A stretch of DNA of 64,000 nt from a bacterium (GTDB lineage: Bacteria; Latescibacterota; Latescibacteria; Latescibacterales; Latescibacteraceae), in NCBI GenBank assembly GCA_021372535.1, contig JAJFUH010000149.1:19424-83423 (forward strand), given 5' to 3'. The notes beneath the pieces were generated by a model. The model ran no database searches. It was not told the DNA's origin and saw only the letters and a list, made by a program, of their open reading frames with translations. Made by a program: the position numbers and the translations under genes. How positions within the stretch are numbered: the stretch's first letter is position 1; every line of letters starts with the position of its first letter. Of the stretch, positions 44,920 through 55,113 are shown in pieces.

Positions 44920-46377
44920 ATGACCGTTTTGTACTCTCGACAAACAGTTTTCAGAATGTTTCTTTTTTACTTTGTTATTCTTCTGTTTTCACCATTCTTT
45001 GGATATGCCCAGCCGACTGTTCAGAAACAGGGCGACAGACTAGTAAGTCCGTTCGTCCATGTTTACGACAAGGTTGCTCTCTCCGTCGTCCGAATTGATG
45101 TCAGTACCACGGCAAGGAGAGACCAGCAAACCGTGCAGAATCCATGGGAGTACTTTTTCGGCAAACCTCAGCAGCAACAGCAGCAAAAACAGATTGAAGG
45201 CATGGGCTCCGGTGTTATCATCGATCGTGAAGGGCATATCCTCACCAATAACCATGTCATTTCAGGCGCCGAAAAAATCTCCGTTAAAGTCAATGAAGAT
45301 GAAACATATGACGCTGTTGTAGTCGGTACAGACCCGGATACCGATCTTGCAGTGATACAGTTGCAGCTTGACGGTAAGCAACTTCCCCCGGAATATGTGG
45401 CCGAGCTTGGTGATTCGGACACGCTGAAACCCGGTGACTATGCCATAGCGATAGGAAATCCCATCGGGCTCGAACGGACTATCAATGTCGGGGTTATCAG
45501 CGCGCTCGGCCGCCATGACTTCACCGTTTATGGATCACAGTCACCTCAGTTTCAGAATTTCATCCAAACCGATGCACAGATCAATCCGGGCAATTCCGGC
45601 GGAGCGCTTGCGGACATCAGCGGAAAGGTTATCGGCATCAACGATATGTATACGGCGCAGTTCGCGGGAATCGGTTTTGCCATTCCTATCAATCTCGCCA
45701 GGAACGTCATGACACAGCTTATCGCATCGGGCGTGGTGAAACGAGGATTTGTCGGAATACGTGCCGAAGAGGAAGGTATCACTCCGGAAATCAAAGACGC
45801 TATGGAGCTTTCTTCACGGGACGGGGTTCTCATCAAGGAGGTTGTCCAGGGTTCTCCCGCCGAAAAAGCCGGCCTTAAACATGGAGATGTCATTGTTTCA
45901 CTCGATGGTGATAAAGTCAAGAATTTCAACGAGTTTCTGTTTAAAATCGGCGATCATGCCCCCGGAGACACTGTTCAGCTTCAAATCATCCGTGAAAAAG
46001 AACAGAAAGCACTGACTCTTACATTGGCAAGCCGTAATGATTTTCTTGAGGCTGGTGCCATTTCCAACGATTCATGGCTTGGTATTCAGGTTGTCGAATT
46101 ATCCAGCCCCGCAGCCCAGCAATTCAAACTCGAAAAAATAACCAGCGGTGTCGTCGTTGTTAAAATTGATAGTGACAGCCCCGCGTCAAAAGTAAATTTA
46201 CGTGCTGGCGATGTGATTGTTGAAATTGAAAATAAAGAGATCAAAGATATTCAGGATTTTCTCGATATCAGAAACGATCCCGATATCAAAGAAAAGAAAT
46301 ACATCCTTATTTTCCGGCAGCGCGTCTATCCCAACGGTCATATTGAAAAGGGGTTTGTAGCAGTAAAAAGCAAATGA
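44920..46377 (+). CDS. htrA: Periplasmic HtrA/DegP-type serine protease
   Basis: A 485-residue protein with a signal peptide (residues 1-30, ...FFGYAQ) and a trypsin-like domain. The triad is H112 (TNNHV), D142 (DPDTDLAV) and S226 (NPGNSGGAL). Two PDZ domains follow (about 270-350 and 375-465). A Q-rich loop lies at 84-90. It degrades or refolds damaged envelope proteins. It has its own promoter and is followed 28 nt later by the sigma factor gene. Confidence 0.95.
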   Translation: MTVLYSRQTVFRMFLFYFVILLFSPFFGYAQPTVQKQGDRLVSPFVHVYDKVALSVVRIDVSTTARRDQQTVQNPWEYFFGKPQQQQQQKQIEGMGSGVIIDREGHILTNNHVISGAEKISVKVNEDETYDAVVVGTDPDTDLAVIQLQLDGKQLPPEYVAELGDSDTLKPGDYAIAIGNPIGLERTINVGVISALGRHDFTVYGSQSPQFQNFIQTDAQINPGNSGGALADISGKVIGINDMYTAQFAGIGFAIPINLARNVMTQLIASGVVKRGFVGIRAEEEGITPEIKDAMELSSRDGVLIKEVVQGSPAEKAGLKHGDVIVSLDGDKVKNFNEFLFKIGDHAPGDTVQLQIIREKEQKALTLTLASRNDFLEAGAISNDSWLGIQVVELSSPAAQQFKLEKITSGVVVVKIDSDSPASKVNLRAGDVIVEIENKEIKDIQDFLDIRNDPDIKEKKYILIFRQRVYPNGHIEKGFVAVKSK

Positions 46378-46405
46378 ACTTTTCAAGATACAGGAGTGTC
46401 AATTC

Positions 46406-47263
46406 GTGTCAAAACTAGCAAAAAAACCGTATACGAGGGAAGACCAGTCCTTGGACAGATATCTCCAGGAAATCGGAGAGGTTGAGCTTCTCTCAGCCCA
46501 ACAAGAGGTCGAACTTGCACGGCTTATCAAAAAAGGCTCCCAGGAAGCCCTCGAAAAACTGACAAAGGCAAATCTCCGGTTCGTGGTGAGTGTCGCCAAG
46601 CAGTACCAGAACCAGGGTTTATCTCTTGGAGACCTGATTAATGAGGGAAATCTCGGGCTTATCAAGGCTGCCAAGCGTTTCGATGAAACCAAGGGATTCA
46701 AATTCATCTCGTACGCCGTCTGGTGGATACGGCAAGCGATCCTTCAGGCTCTCGCGGAACAGTCGCGTATTGTGCGTCTGCCGCTCAACAGGGTTGGTGC
46801 GCTCCATAAAATCGGCAAGACATCGAGCGGACTCGAACAGGAATTCGGCCGTGAACCTTCGGCAAACGAGATCGCCGATGAACTGGAGATGAGCCCGTAC
46901 GAGGTCATGGATACACTCAAGATTTCCTCGCGGCACCTCTCGCTCGATGCCCCGTTCAATGACGGTGAAGACAACCGGCTCCTCGATGTGCTCGAAGATA
47001 AATTCCAGCCGGCTCCGGATGAAAAACTCATGAAGGATTCTCTCAAACGGGAGATAGAAAAAGCGCTCTCAACCCTTACCGAACGTGAAGCCGAGGTCAT
47101 CAGTCTTTATTTTGGCATTAACCGTGACCATTCGCTGACACTCGAAGAAATCGGAGAGAAATTCAAGCTGACACGGGAACGTGTCCGTCAGATCAAAGAA
47201 AAAGCGATAAAGCGACTCAGGCACGCCTCGCGCTCGAAACCGCTGAAGGCGTATCTCTCATGA
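46406..47263 (+). CDS. rpoD: RpoD-type (primary-like) sigma-70 factor, short form
   Basis: A 285-residue sigma factor with regions 1.2 ([16 protein letters not shown]), 2 ([47 protein letters not shown]), 3 and 4 ([27 protein letters not shown]). Region 1.1 and the non-conserved insertion are absent, as in the short primary sigma factors of Bacteroidetes/Chlorobi-type bacteria. The start is GTG at 46406, nine bases after CAGGAG. It is either the housekeeping or a closely related group 2 sigma. Confidence 0.92.
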   Translation: MSKLAKKPYTREDQSLDRYLQEIGEVELLSAQQEVELARLIKKGSQEALEKLTKANLRFVVSVAKQYQNQGLSLGDLINEGNLGLIKAAKRFDETKGFKFISYAVWWIRQAILQALAEQSRIVRLPLNRVGALHKIGKTSSGLEQEFGREPSANEIADELEMSPYEVMDTLKISSRHLSLDAPFNDGEDNRLLDVLEDKFQPAPDEKLMKDSLKREIEKALSTLTEREAEVISLYFGINRDHSLTLEEIGEKFKLTRERVRQIKEKAIKRLRHASRSKPLKAYLS

Positions 47264-47270
47264 TACCGTA

Positions 47271-47317
47271 ACGGATTCTGCCTTTTTTCATACGATGAAT
47301 AAGAAGAGGCAGTCCGT
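47271..47317 (+). terminator. Possible terminator hairpin after rpoD
   Basis: ACGGATTCTGCC and GGCAGTCCGT pair with a small bulge across a 21-nt A/T-rich loop. A modest T-run follows after 12 nt. The loop is long, so this is only a possible terminator. Confidence 0.4.
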
Positions 47318-47358
47318 CAGCTGATTGATTTTTAACAGTTTATCCGTGATAAATATTT

Positions 47359-48321
47359 ATGGGTTGGAAACGTCTGACATTTATTCTCATTCCGCACTCA
47401 CGGTCGGACATTAAACAGTTCAACGTACCGCGTGTATTAGTTGTTGCCGCCGTATTTTTTCTTGTTTTTGCCATCGGTGTCATGATTTTTTACATTCTTG
47501 GATTCGAAGGTAAATCCTTCTACATGACCAAGACGAAAGAAATCGTTCAAACGAATACTATCCTCGAAAACCAGCTCTCCTATCTTGATTCGACACTTAC
47601 TGTAATGAGCACGACACTCGACAGTATCGAAACTGTCAACGAAAAGATTTGGAAAGAATACGATATTTCCGACCGTGATTTAAAACTGAGCGAAGGCGGT
47701 GGTATCGAGGTTACCGAATCCGGGGTCAGACTGCCCATGAAGCGGGTGCTGTACCTTATCGACCGTATGAATAAAAAATGCATGGCCTTCGAGTACAACT
47801 TCAACACGCTCTATGAATTCTGCATGAACAACAGCGATTATCTGAGGCATCTCCCCTCCATCAGGCCGGCAGATGGATTTGTCATGAAGGAATTCGGGCG
47901 TTCATTCGACATTGTCACAAACACCGTGAAAAACTATTTCGGCGTCGATATCAATAATGTCGAAGGTACTCCTATTGTGGCCACCGCCGATGGAATTGTG
48001 GAAGAAGTCGTCAAATATTCGGACGAATATGGCCGGTATGTTGTTATTGATCATGGGAACGGATATAAGACGCGGTACACCCATCTCCAGACCATCGCCC
48101 AGATGAACCCTAAAATAACGATCAATGTCGGCGACTATGTCAAACGCGGCCAGCAGGTCGGGTGTATGGGAAGAACCGGTATCTCCATTCTTGCCGTGCC
48201 GACCCATATCATGTATTCGGTGGAACATCGGGGCATCATGGTCAATCCGGCGGACTTTTTTTTCGCTTCCGATTTTGCCGATGAGACGGTTGAGGAAACA
48301 GCCGTCGCACAAAATTATTAG
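47359..48321 (+). CDS. M23-family (LytM-like) peptidase, membrane anchored
   Basis: A 320-residue protein with one N-terminal membrane helix (about 25-48), a coiled-coil region (about 60-110) and a C-terminal M23 domain (about 195-300). The metallopeptidase motifs are altered: IDHGNGYKTRYTHLQ has the usual HxH-type region, but the first HxxxD zinc site is not clear (FGVDINNVEGTPIVATADG), which suggests a LytM-like factor that may be inactive. Probably acts on or regulates peptidoglycan. Its last 80 nt overlap the convergent cca gene. Confidence 0.85.
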   Translation: MGWKRLTFILIPHSRSDIKQFNVPRVLVVAAVFFLVFAIGVMIFYILGFEGKSFYMTKTKEIVQTNTILENQLSYLDSTLTVMSTTLDSIETVNEKIWKEYDISDRDLKLSEGGGIEVTESGVRLPMKRVLYLIDRMNKKCMAFEYNFNTLYEFCMNNSDYLRHLPSIRPADGFVMKEFGRSFDIVTNTVKNYFGVDINNVEGTPIVATADGIVEEVVKYSDEYGRYVVIDHGNGYKTRYTHLQTIAQMNPKITINVGDYVKRGQQVGCMGRTGISILAVPTHIMYSVEHRGIMVNPADFFFASDFADETVEETAVAQNY

Positions 48322-49606
48322 CATCCTCGCGGGTATTCAATTCCCCCTCCAGATGATGTTCATCGACCTTGCGGAGTATCACTCCGATGAGCGGCCCCTC
48401 TTCATAACCGAGAGCCAGCAGATCGTTCCCGTCGAGAAGCGGAGGACTCGGATTCCTGTCTTCCGGTTTCTCTTGCCGAAAGGTTTGTACAAGAAAATCG
48501 TAATCCTCAAGATTGCCGTGGCTGGCAAGACAATCGAGACGGTACAGTTCGAGCATTTCCGTGAATCCATCCTCCTGCATGAACCGGAGGAGCTTTGCCG
48601 GTTTCATGTTCCTGACATGCATGAAACGCATATGATTCCTGACAAGCCCCTGCACCCGAGCAGTCATCTCATTACTGATACGGAGACGCCGTAATATCTT
48701 CCCTGCCATCACGGCGCCGAGTTCATCATGGCGGTTGTACCGTATCCGGTCGGTTTTTGTCATGGTCACCGGTTTGGCTATGTCATGAAACAGGACACCG
48801 AACGCAAGAGCAGACGAGCCCCCTTCATACAATTCGAGCATACGGCGTGTATGTTCAAACACATCGCCTTCGGGATGAAACTCAGCCGGCTGTTCCACTC
48901 CCCTGAGCGCCGATACTTCCGGGAGCACTTCACGGAGCAGGCCGGTTTCATCGAGGAGGGTAAGCGCATATCCGGGATGGGGACCGCCGAATATTTTCAC
49001 GAGTTCCTCACCGATACGTTCGGCGCTCACATCGTGAATCCCGGCCGTGTTTTCTTTGATTGCCCTCATGGTTTCGTCATCGACGGAAAACTGAAAACGG
49101 GCGGCAAAGCGTACGGCTCTCAGCATGCGGAGCCGATCCTCCCGGAAACGGATACGGGGATCGCCCACCGCTCTGATTGTACGATTATGAATATCCTGAA
49201 TACCGCCGATATGATCGATTATCCTGTTTTCGAGCGGATCGAAAAAAAGGGCGTTGATGGTGAAATCACGGCGCTCCGCATCATCGGTCTCGCAGCCGGG
49301 CTCAACGGACGAAGGCCGGCGGCCATCCTCGTAAATCCCGTCTTTTCTGAAACAGGCAACCTCGAAGGAATGGTCACCGATGACAACGAGGCTGACCCCG
49401 AACCTGCTTCCGACAGGGTATACACTGTCAAAGAGCCGTTCGATATCATGGAGCGACGCATTAGTTGCGATATCATAATCCTTCGGCTCATTTCCCATTA
49501 TCATATCACGGACCGCGCCACCGACAAAAAGAGCGCTGAATCCGGCGGATCTGAGCGTTTTTACAATAACAAGCGCCCCGGCCTTTTTATCTGCCGCATC
49601 ACTCAC
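48242..49606 (-). CDS. cca: CCA tRNA nucleotidyltransferase / poly(A) polymerase family
   Basis: A 454-residue class II nucleotidyltransferase. Motifs are ALFVGGAVRDMIMG, PKDYDIATNA (metal-binding DxD), RRDFTINALFFDP, RFREDRLRMLRAVRFAARF and an HD domain (LFHDIAKP). It adds CCA to tRNA 3' ends, or alternatively A-tails; the two families cannot be separated by eye. The start is GTG at 49606, eight bases after GAAGGA. The 3' end overlaps the M23 gene on the other strand by 80 nt. Confidence 0.9.
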   Translation of the reverse strand: MSDAADKKAGALVIVKTLRSAGFSALFVGGAVRDMIMGNEPKDYDIATNASLHDIERLFDSVYPVGSRFGVSLVVIGDHSFEVACFRKDGIYEDGRRPSSVEPGCETDDAERRDFTINALFFDPLENRIIDHIGGIQDIHNRTIRAVGDPRIRFREDRLRMLRAVRFAARFQFSVDDETMRAIKENTAGIHDVSAERIGEELVKIFGGPHPGYALTLLDETGLLREVLPEVSALRGVEQPAEFHPEGDVFEHTRRMLELYEGGSSALAFGVLFHDIAKPVTMTKTDRIRYNRHDELGAVMAGKILRRLRISNEMTARVQGLVRNHMRFMHVRNMKPAKLLRFMQEDGFTEMLELYRLDCLASHGNLEDYDFLVQTFRQEKPEDRNPSPPLLDGNDLLALGYEEGPLIGVILRKVDEHHLEGELNTREDANNFVRRLFPQPSHRQNRKRKKSPPD

Positions 49607-49830
49607 GAATTCATTCCTTCAGATACATACGGTTTTTTATGGAGTATTAGGGAAAAATAACCTGTGTGAGACAGGATCGAAAGAAATACTTTTTTAAGCA
49701 TAGTGAAGACGCCTTAAGTGCAGATATGCTGTCACGGGTCGGTACATAACACTTCTTAACAGGAGTAAATTCTCCATTTCATCATGTAACATCTAATTAC
49801 ACTCTAACAGACAGCATAGTTATTCCAAAC

Positions 49831-49933
49831 GATGCTGAAATAAATTCAGCATGACGGCGACAATGTCACCCCGAACTTATTTCAGGGTCTATTGCACATT
49901 TTATTTTTTACACCGAACGCAGCCTGGTATTAT
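49831..49933. repeat. Dispersed repeat family A, copy 2
   Basis: A 103-bp copy aligned to 34095-34200, with the same ATGCTGAA/TTCAGCAT inverted repeat and GGTCTATTGC block. It lies in the 421-bp gap between cca and the flagellar cluster. Confidence 0.8.
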
Positions 49934-49937
49934 CCCC

Positions 49938-49977
49938 AAAAACATAAACGGTACATGAATATTGACATGTACCGTTT
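49938..49977 (-). terminator. Rho-independent terminator of the flagellar cluster
   Basis: A perfect 12-bp stem AAACGGTACATG/CATGTACCGTTT with an 8-nt loop. On the minus strand it is followed by a T-rich tail (TTTATGTTTTTGG), 51 nt after the end of the flgM-like gene. Confidence 0.8.
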
Positions 49978-50027
49978 ACAAACACGACAAGGAGAAACCT
50001 AAGATTGTGGAATTATAAATATATATA

Positions 50028-50477
50028 TTAAAAACCGATAGTATCGATAAGCCGTCCGGCGACTTTTGTAATAACATCCGGCTGGCTGTACGTTGTTTGA
50101 ACAGCCTGGCTGTCAACCATTTTCATAGATGCGGACAGCTGTGTCGGTGTTTGATTCTTATCGGCGGTGATTTCAGAAAGGTTTTGCATTGATTCACCGG
50201 TTTCGATGATTTTTTCGGCTACTTTCTGCAAAAGCTCCGGCAGATAATAAGCGCCGTTTGCAACGCTCCTGGCAGCCGATTCCACACGTTCGGACCGAGC
50301 GGAAAAATCTTCAGATGCGGTTGACAGCATCATCTCGGCCACATCACCCTCCTGCGCAGATCGTGACAGTTCAACAAGATCACCTTTTTGGGGTTTCCCC
50401 GGTGATACCTTGGTCGACTGTTTGTCACTCAGCCGCTGCAGTCCGCCGTCACCTATTGATAACCCCTGTACTTTCAT
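50028..50477 (-). CDS. flgM: FlgM-like anti-sigma-28 factor
   Basis: A 149-residue protein. Residues about 60-100 (FSARSERVESAARSVANGAY then YLPELLQKVAEKII) match the FlgM pattern. The C-terminal 40 residues are longer than in E. coli FlgM (97 aa) and lack recognised motifs. If true, it holds the flagellar sigma factor inactive until export. Last gene of the late flagellar cluster. Confidence is moderate because the family is short and divergent. Confidence 0.6.
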   Translation of the reverse strand: MKVQGLSIGDGGLQRLSDKQSTKVSPGKPQKGDLVELSRSAQEGDVAEMMLSTASEDFSARSERVESAARSVANGAYYLPELLQKVAEKIIETGESMQNLSEITADKNQTPTQLSASMKMVDSQAVQTTYSQPDVITKVAGRLIDTIGF

Positions 50478-50627
50478 ATCTGACTCTTTTCCTGATAATA
50501 ATTATACATGGCTGCATTTTTTTGTGTTTTCAGAAAGACTGATGTCGGAACAGGTCCGGTTTGACAGTCATCCTTTACACGTTTTAAGAATCTTTTTATC
50601 CTCTCGATGCACATGTATCCAACTGAT

Positions 50628-51041
50628 TCACTGATTAATCCGGCCATAGATTTTTAAAGCATTTCGGGTCTTCGAATATGTTTTTATTTCATCGAACGTT
50701 TCATTCTTCATATGCTTTAAATCTCTCCTGGTCTGTTCCACCACACCTATTGTATCGGTAATGGTTTCACGAAGCCTGTTCATCAGCACCGAAAGATTCT
50801 GTTTCTGATTTTCCGTAAAATTCACTTTTTCCCGTTCAATGGATTCGAATAACACTTGTATGTCGTGAGTGGCCTTGACTATTTCCGCTTCCACTTGTTC
50901 TCTGAGCTTCGCTTCCTTCGCCCTGCCCTCAAGATTGTTCTCGCTGAACAGATCTTTTTCTTTACGAACCAGGTCCTTCAGCAGTTTATGAAGTTTTATG
51001 TTTCTGCTGACGGCACGTTCAATTTCTTCGGGCTCCGCCAC
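50628..51041 (-). CDS. flgN: FlgN-type flagellar export chaperone
   Basis: A 137-residue, almost wholly helical protein with a pattern typical of FlgN: N-terminal KLHKLLKDLVRKEKDLF, central coiled coil, and a C-terminal basic YSKTRNALKIYGR. FlgN binds hook-associated proteins before export. The start is GTG at 51041 after GGGGTG. It begins 3 nt after the fliS stop. A 150-bp gap without a gene separates it from the flgM-like gene. Confidence 0.75.
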   Translation of the reverse strand: MAEPEEIERAVSRNIKLHKLLKDLVRKEKDLFSENNLEGRAKEAKLREQVEAEIVKATHDIQVLFESIEREKVNFTENQKQNLSVLMNRLRETITDTIGVVEQTRRDLKHMKNETFDEIKTYSKTRNALKIYGRINQ

Positions 51042-51044
51042 AAT

Positions 51045-51476
51045 TCACCCCTTGAATCCATGATATTTTTTTCTGAATCGCTCACGGTCTTTTTTGAAAT
51101 CCTGATACTCGGTGCTCCGGAAAACCTTTTTCCACGCATCTTCGAGCTCCACGAGGGAATCTCTCACCTCGGCAACTGAAAGCAGATCGTTACGGAAGTA
51201 TGCCGTGTTTAATTTTACATAGAGTCCCCTGTACGTTCGCAGGAGAATTTCACCCATTTCACCGCTTTCGTCCATATTCAATGACGAAATGAGTTCCAGT
51301 ATGATGTTTTTTGTCTTATTGACAAGTCTTCCTGTTTCAGAATGATCGTTTTCGGCTATTTCAAGCACTTTATTGAGATAATTTATCGATCCGGCAAACA
51401 TCATAAGTATCAGTTTTGCCTGATCGAGCTCATGCGCATGAGCTTCCTGATATGCCGAATAACCGCAGTGTGCCAT
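51045..51476 (-). CDS. fliS: Flagellin export chaperone FliS
   Basis: A 143-residue helical protein of the FliS family: N-terminal GYSAYQEAH, then AKLILMMFAGSINYLNKVLE and the C-terminal YRGLYVKLNTAYFRND region. FliS keeps flagellin soluble until secretion. A GTG at 51482 is too close to the AAGGA site, so I prefer the ATG at 51476. Follows fliD by about 100 nt. Confidence 0.88.
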   Translation of the reverse strand: MAHCGYSAYQEAHAHELDQAKLILMMFAGSINYLNKVLEIAENDHSETGRLVNKTKNIILELISSLNMDESGEMGEILLRTYRGLYVKLNTAYFRNDLLSVAEVRDSLVELEDAWKKVFRSTEYQDFKKDRERFRKKYHGFKG

Positions 51477-51579
51477 TATCACAATCCTTATTAAAAAATC
51501 AAATCGGTCAGAGTACTGAAATACCTGTTACACCTCTATATACTATATCGGTGTTTCGAGCACAAACTTTAGTGGAAAA

Positions 51580-54500
51580 TTACAGACTGGTCTGAGGAAG
51601 CGAACTGAGAGATGCTGTAAGCCGCTGCTGGATTGTCTGGAGTCTTGACATGGCAGTTTCAAGTTCGGTGAATTTGCGGACATACATTGCCCGTCTCTGT
51701 TCCAGGCGCTTGTTCGTTGATTCAATCTGGTTATTCAGAGAATCCAGTGAACGTTCATAATTATCAATTTTTGCCTGGACATAACCGTTTATCGGGCTTG
51801 TTAATGCGGTCATTTCATTGTACAGAATATCCGCAATTCCTGACACAAGGGTAACAGTACCCTGGTCAGGGCCTTCGACAGCAAGCTCATCTGCGGAAAT
51901 TTCAGCTCTAATGACTATCCCCCGGGAATTTTCATCGGAGTTCGATGCGGTGAGATTCTGGCCTTTACCCGTTCCCACGGCACCGTTGATCGTACCGGCC
52001 ACATCGACGCCCTTGATGGTTCCATCCGCTATACCGAGGTTTTTCCCGCCTTCAATGGTTAACGTGTAATCAGCCCCGTACGCCGTGTGAGTAATGGTCA
52101 GGCGATTGTCATCGGAAACGGATGCATCAGCCGTTACCTTATTACGGCCCTTTTGAGCTGTAGCTAATGTTCCAAAATCCAGACCCTTGACTGTCGTGCT
52201 GATGGTAAAGCCGATAGAGCTTGTTCCGGACTGGATATCTTCTGTCTGTATCCTGCCTTCCGAATCGATGGTAGCATTGACCTCGTTACCGGCGATGCTT
52301 TCCATCGCGTCGAGAATATCCTGGACATTGATCGTGTCATCTTTTCCGACATTGAGGATTTTCTGGTATGTTTTCCCGGTACGGTTGGTTCCACTTATGG
52401 TTATCGTATCATTCGCGCTGATTTCAACACCGTCTATGTTTTTAATAAGGGTATTCTGATCGACATAGTCGCCGTTGGTTTGATTGAGCGCGGTAGTCGA
52501 CTTTAAAATCTGTGCGTACGTCTTTTGTGCTTCCGTATTGATGGCATTGGCAATATCGTCGGGAGTCATATCGGAAGAATACGCTACATTCATCGTATTG
52601 CCGTAATTATCGGTGACACTCAGTGTCCCGTCGCCGTCAGTCTTGCCGACCAGAGTAGAAACAGCTTCCGCTTTTTCGGCGGCGCGGGTAATGGTCACAT
52701 TATATGTTCCCGATTTTGTTTTTTCGGAATGATAGGCAAAAGAAATGTCATTATCGCTCGAGAGCCTGGTTGCGGTAAAGAGCGATACGACGGAATCCAT
52801 ATCGTTGTTCATGGCCTCTTTCAGTTTACCGGTGTCAAGACTCAGTTTACCGTCCGATGTACTCTCGACACCGATCTCTGCCAGGTTGGTATAACCGAAA
52901 TCTTCACCGGAAATCGTAGTTCTGAGAGCGCTTCGTATCCGGTTAAGAACGGATATCGACGTCTGGTCTCCGAGCAGCGGGCCGGCTGTTTTCGTTTCTT
53001 TATCGTATTTAGAATTAGTATCGATAAAATCGACAAAATCATTATATGATTTGACAAACGCTTCAATTTTCGTCTGTACTTCATCATTATCGCGCTTTAC
53101 CGTGAGGTTGATCTCTGTCGCCGTATCAGCCTTCTTCAGCGTCAGGTTAAGACCCGATATCGCATCATTGATTTCATTGGTATCCCGTGTGATCTCGATG
53201 TTGTTGACCAGAATTTTTGCGTCACTTCCCTGTACGACCACACGATCTCGTCCCTTCTGAGTCTCGGCTGCAACACCAAAATCCAGTGTGCTCCCCGATT
53301 CGTTATTTGCCTTGATACTGAATTTCAGCGCCGTTTTTCCGGACTCGTCACTCTGAACGACAATTTTTCCATTTTGGATCGAGGCCTGGACGGTATTCGA
53401 AAAAGCTTCTTCGATACCGGAAAGAATATCCCCGACCGTTTTATCGGAAGATATCTGAATCGTTCTGGAAACCGACGAACCTGAGCTCGTGGTTCCCGAA
53501 ATAGTGATTGAATCACCAGAAGAGCTTTTCCCCACAAGATCGACGAGTTTCGAGGTACTGTCGGCGATTTTTGTGGCTCCGTTCCCGTTTCCGTTTCCCT
53601 GACTCTTTTTGGTATAAAGAGTTTCTGTCTGGAATTCGGCTTTCACACCTTCGGTGCCTCCCTCGAGAATGCCGAGGGTTTCAAGAACATTTCCATCGTC
53701 GGTAAAAGCTTCGGTACCCGTTATGGCAAGACGATAGGAGGTTATATCATCTTCGGTGACCGACTCGATCGATGCGGAAACCCCGTCAATACCGAGTCCG
53801 TTGATCTTATCGCGGATTGATGTGAGCGTATCCTTGGAAAGATTTATTTTCAGAGACTCGCCGCGAATCCCGACATTTCCTGAAGCGGAAGAGGAAATAC
53901 CGGCGAGACTGCCAATGGTCGATGTCGATGAACTGAAGAGTGAGGAAAGAACTTTATTATCAGTAACTTCACGGACCTGTTTGGTACCATCCGTGATACC
54001 CAGCGCTCCCAGAATATCCGTATCACCGACATTTGCGATGAAAAATCCGTTTTCACCGGCGGTCTGGGAGTTGATGATCAGTCTGTTGTCACCTTTGGAT
54101 ATATTGAGTATACTTGCGGTTGCCCCTGCATTGAGCGTATTTATTCCGTTACGTATATCCTGTATACTGTCAGTACTTTTTACTTTGAAGCTCTCGCCGT
54201 TTACAAGGATTTCACCATTGAGCCCAAGTTTATCGGTTGAATTCGAATACGAGTTACTCGACAATGTTTCAGCTTGAGCCAACGAAAGGATTTTAACCGA
54301 ATAAGTGCCTGAATTGGCAGAAGGCGAAGCACTGATACTCAGTGCCTCCTCATCTGAAGAGGAGGCACTGAAGGCTCCAAAGGAAACCGTACTTTTAAGC
54401 GCGGAAACCTTAGTTTTTAAATCATCGAGATTCGATTTTATGGTAGTATAGGTGTCTTGCTGTTTTGTCAGCTCGGTTTTACGGGTTTCGAGCCTTGTTA

Positions 54501-54597
54501 AAGGCTTGGACTCAGCCGTCATGAGATCTTCAATAAGCTGATTTGTGTCCAGACCGCTGACCAGTCCGCCAAAATTTATTGATCCTACACTTGCCAT
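51580..54597 (-). CDS. fliD: Flagellar filament cap protein FliD (extra-long)
   Basis: A 1005-residue protein, about twice the usual FliD length. The N-terminal FliD domain begins with GGLVSGLDTNQLIEDLM and has a coiled coil at 35-75. The C-terminal domain ends with a coiled coil containing INGYVQAKIDNYERSL. The middle is enlarged: two related modules at about residues 362-453 and 729-820 share the order TISGT...ISS/VGKDDT...IL..IE/ME...DFG...QKGR. It caps the growing filament and helps flagellin fold. Good GAGG site. Confidence 0.92.
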   Translation of the reverse strand: MASVGSINFGGLVSGLDTNQLIEDLMTAESKPLTRLETRKTELTKQQDTYTTIKSNLDDLKTKVSALKSTVSFGAFSASSSDEEALSISASPSANSGTYSVKILSLAQAETLSSNSYSNSTDKLGLNGEILVNGESFKVKSTDSIQDIRNGINTLNAGATASILNISKGDNRLIINSQTAGENGFFIANVGDTDILGALGITDGTKQVREVTDNKVLSSLFSSSTSTIGSLAGISSSASGNVGIRGESLKINLSKDTLTSIRDKINGLGIDGVSASIESVTEDDITSYRLAITGTEAFTDDGNVLETLGILEGGTEGVKAEFQTETLYTKKSQGNGNGNGATKIADSTSKLVDLVGKSSSGDSITISGTTSSGSSVSRTIQISSDKTVGDILSGIEEAFSNTVQASIQNGKIVVQSDESGKTALKFSIKANNESGSTLDFGVAAETQKGRDRVVVQGSDAKILVNNIEITRDTNEINDAISGLNLTLKKADTATEINLTVKRDNDEVQTKIEAFVKSYNDFVDFIDTNSKYDKETKTAGPLLGDQTSISVLNRIRSALRTTISGEDFGYTNLAEIGVESTSDGKLSLDTGKLKEAMNNDMDSVVSLFTATRLSSDNDISFAYHSEKTKSGTYNVTITRAAEKAEAVSTLVGKTDGDGTLSVTDNYGNTMNVAYSSDMTPDDIANAINTEAQKTYAQILKSTTALNQTNGDYVDQNTLIKNIDGVEISANDTITISGTNRTGKTYQKILNVGKDDTINVQDILDAMESIAGNEVNATIDSEGRIQTEDIQSGTSSIGFTISTTVKGLDFGTLATAQKGRNKVTADASVSDDNRLTITHTAYGADYTLTIEGGKNLGIADGTIKGVDVAGTINGAVGTGKGQNLTASNSDENSRGIVIRAEISADELAVEGPDQGTVTLVSGIADILYNEMTALTSPINGYVQAKIDNYERSLDSLNNQIESTNKRLEQRRAMYVRKFTELETAMSRLQTIQQRLTASLSSLPQTSL

Positions 54598-54655
54598 GGT
54601 ATCATAACCTCAATTAGCTTTTCTGTTTTGACATTCTACCAGTTTTACCATTACA

Positions 54656-55066
54656 TCAATACTTGTTATCAAAAAACCAGCCTGTATAATTACGAATTCT
54701 TGCTTTCATTGCCAGAACTTCTTCTGGCGGGAATTGTTTAATCAGTTCCCCTGTCTGACTCTTAAAAACTTTAATAACTGTGGCTTCAGAGTCTTTGTCT
54801 ACAGAAAAGCTTACATCTTTTTTCTGTGCTTCTGCAATCTTATTGAGCTTCTCGATTGCAACGTGAACATCAATCGGATCCGGCGGAGAGGTAACTCCTT
54901 CCTGTCCCTTTCCTTTCGATTCACCAGCCTTGGAAAAAGTTGGTTTCCTGGTAGAAGCACCACTCGAGCCAGAGGTGACTGATCTCTGTCGGTTAGCAGT
55001 ATTACTCGTCAGCTCGCTAACACGAACCTCCTGAGTCATGTCCTGCATACGACTTTCAATTTTCAT
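54656..55066 (-). CDS. flaG: FlaG-like protein, copy 1
   Basis: A 136-residue protein. The C-terminal 75 residues are a FlaG domain (IEKLNKIAEAQKKDVSFSVDKDSE, then VIKVFKSQTGELIKQFPPEEVLAM). The N-terminal part is low-complexity and Ser/Gly/Lys-rich. FlaG affects filament length in several bacteria. It lies 47 nt after the flagellin gene and is paired with a second copy at 56396-56791. Confidence 0.9.
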   Translation of the reverse strand: MKIESRMQDMTQEVRVSELTSNTANRQRSVTSGSSGASTRKPTFSKAGESKGKGQEGVTSPPDPIDVHVAIEKLNKIAEAQKKDVSFSVDKDSEATVIKVFKSQTGELIKQFPPEEVLAMKARIRNYTGWFFDNKY

Positions 55067-55113
55067 AGGTCATCACCTCATATACCCATCGATTAATTAA
55101 CCAGGAAAACCAA

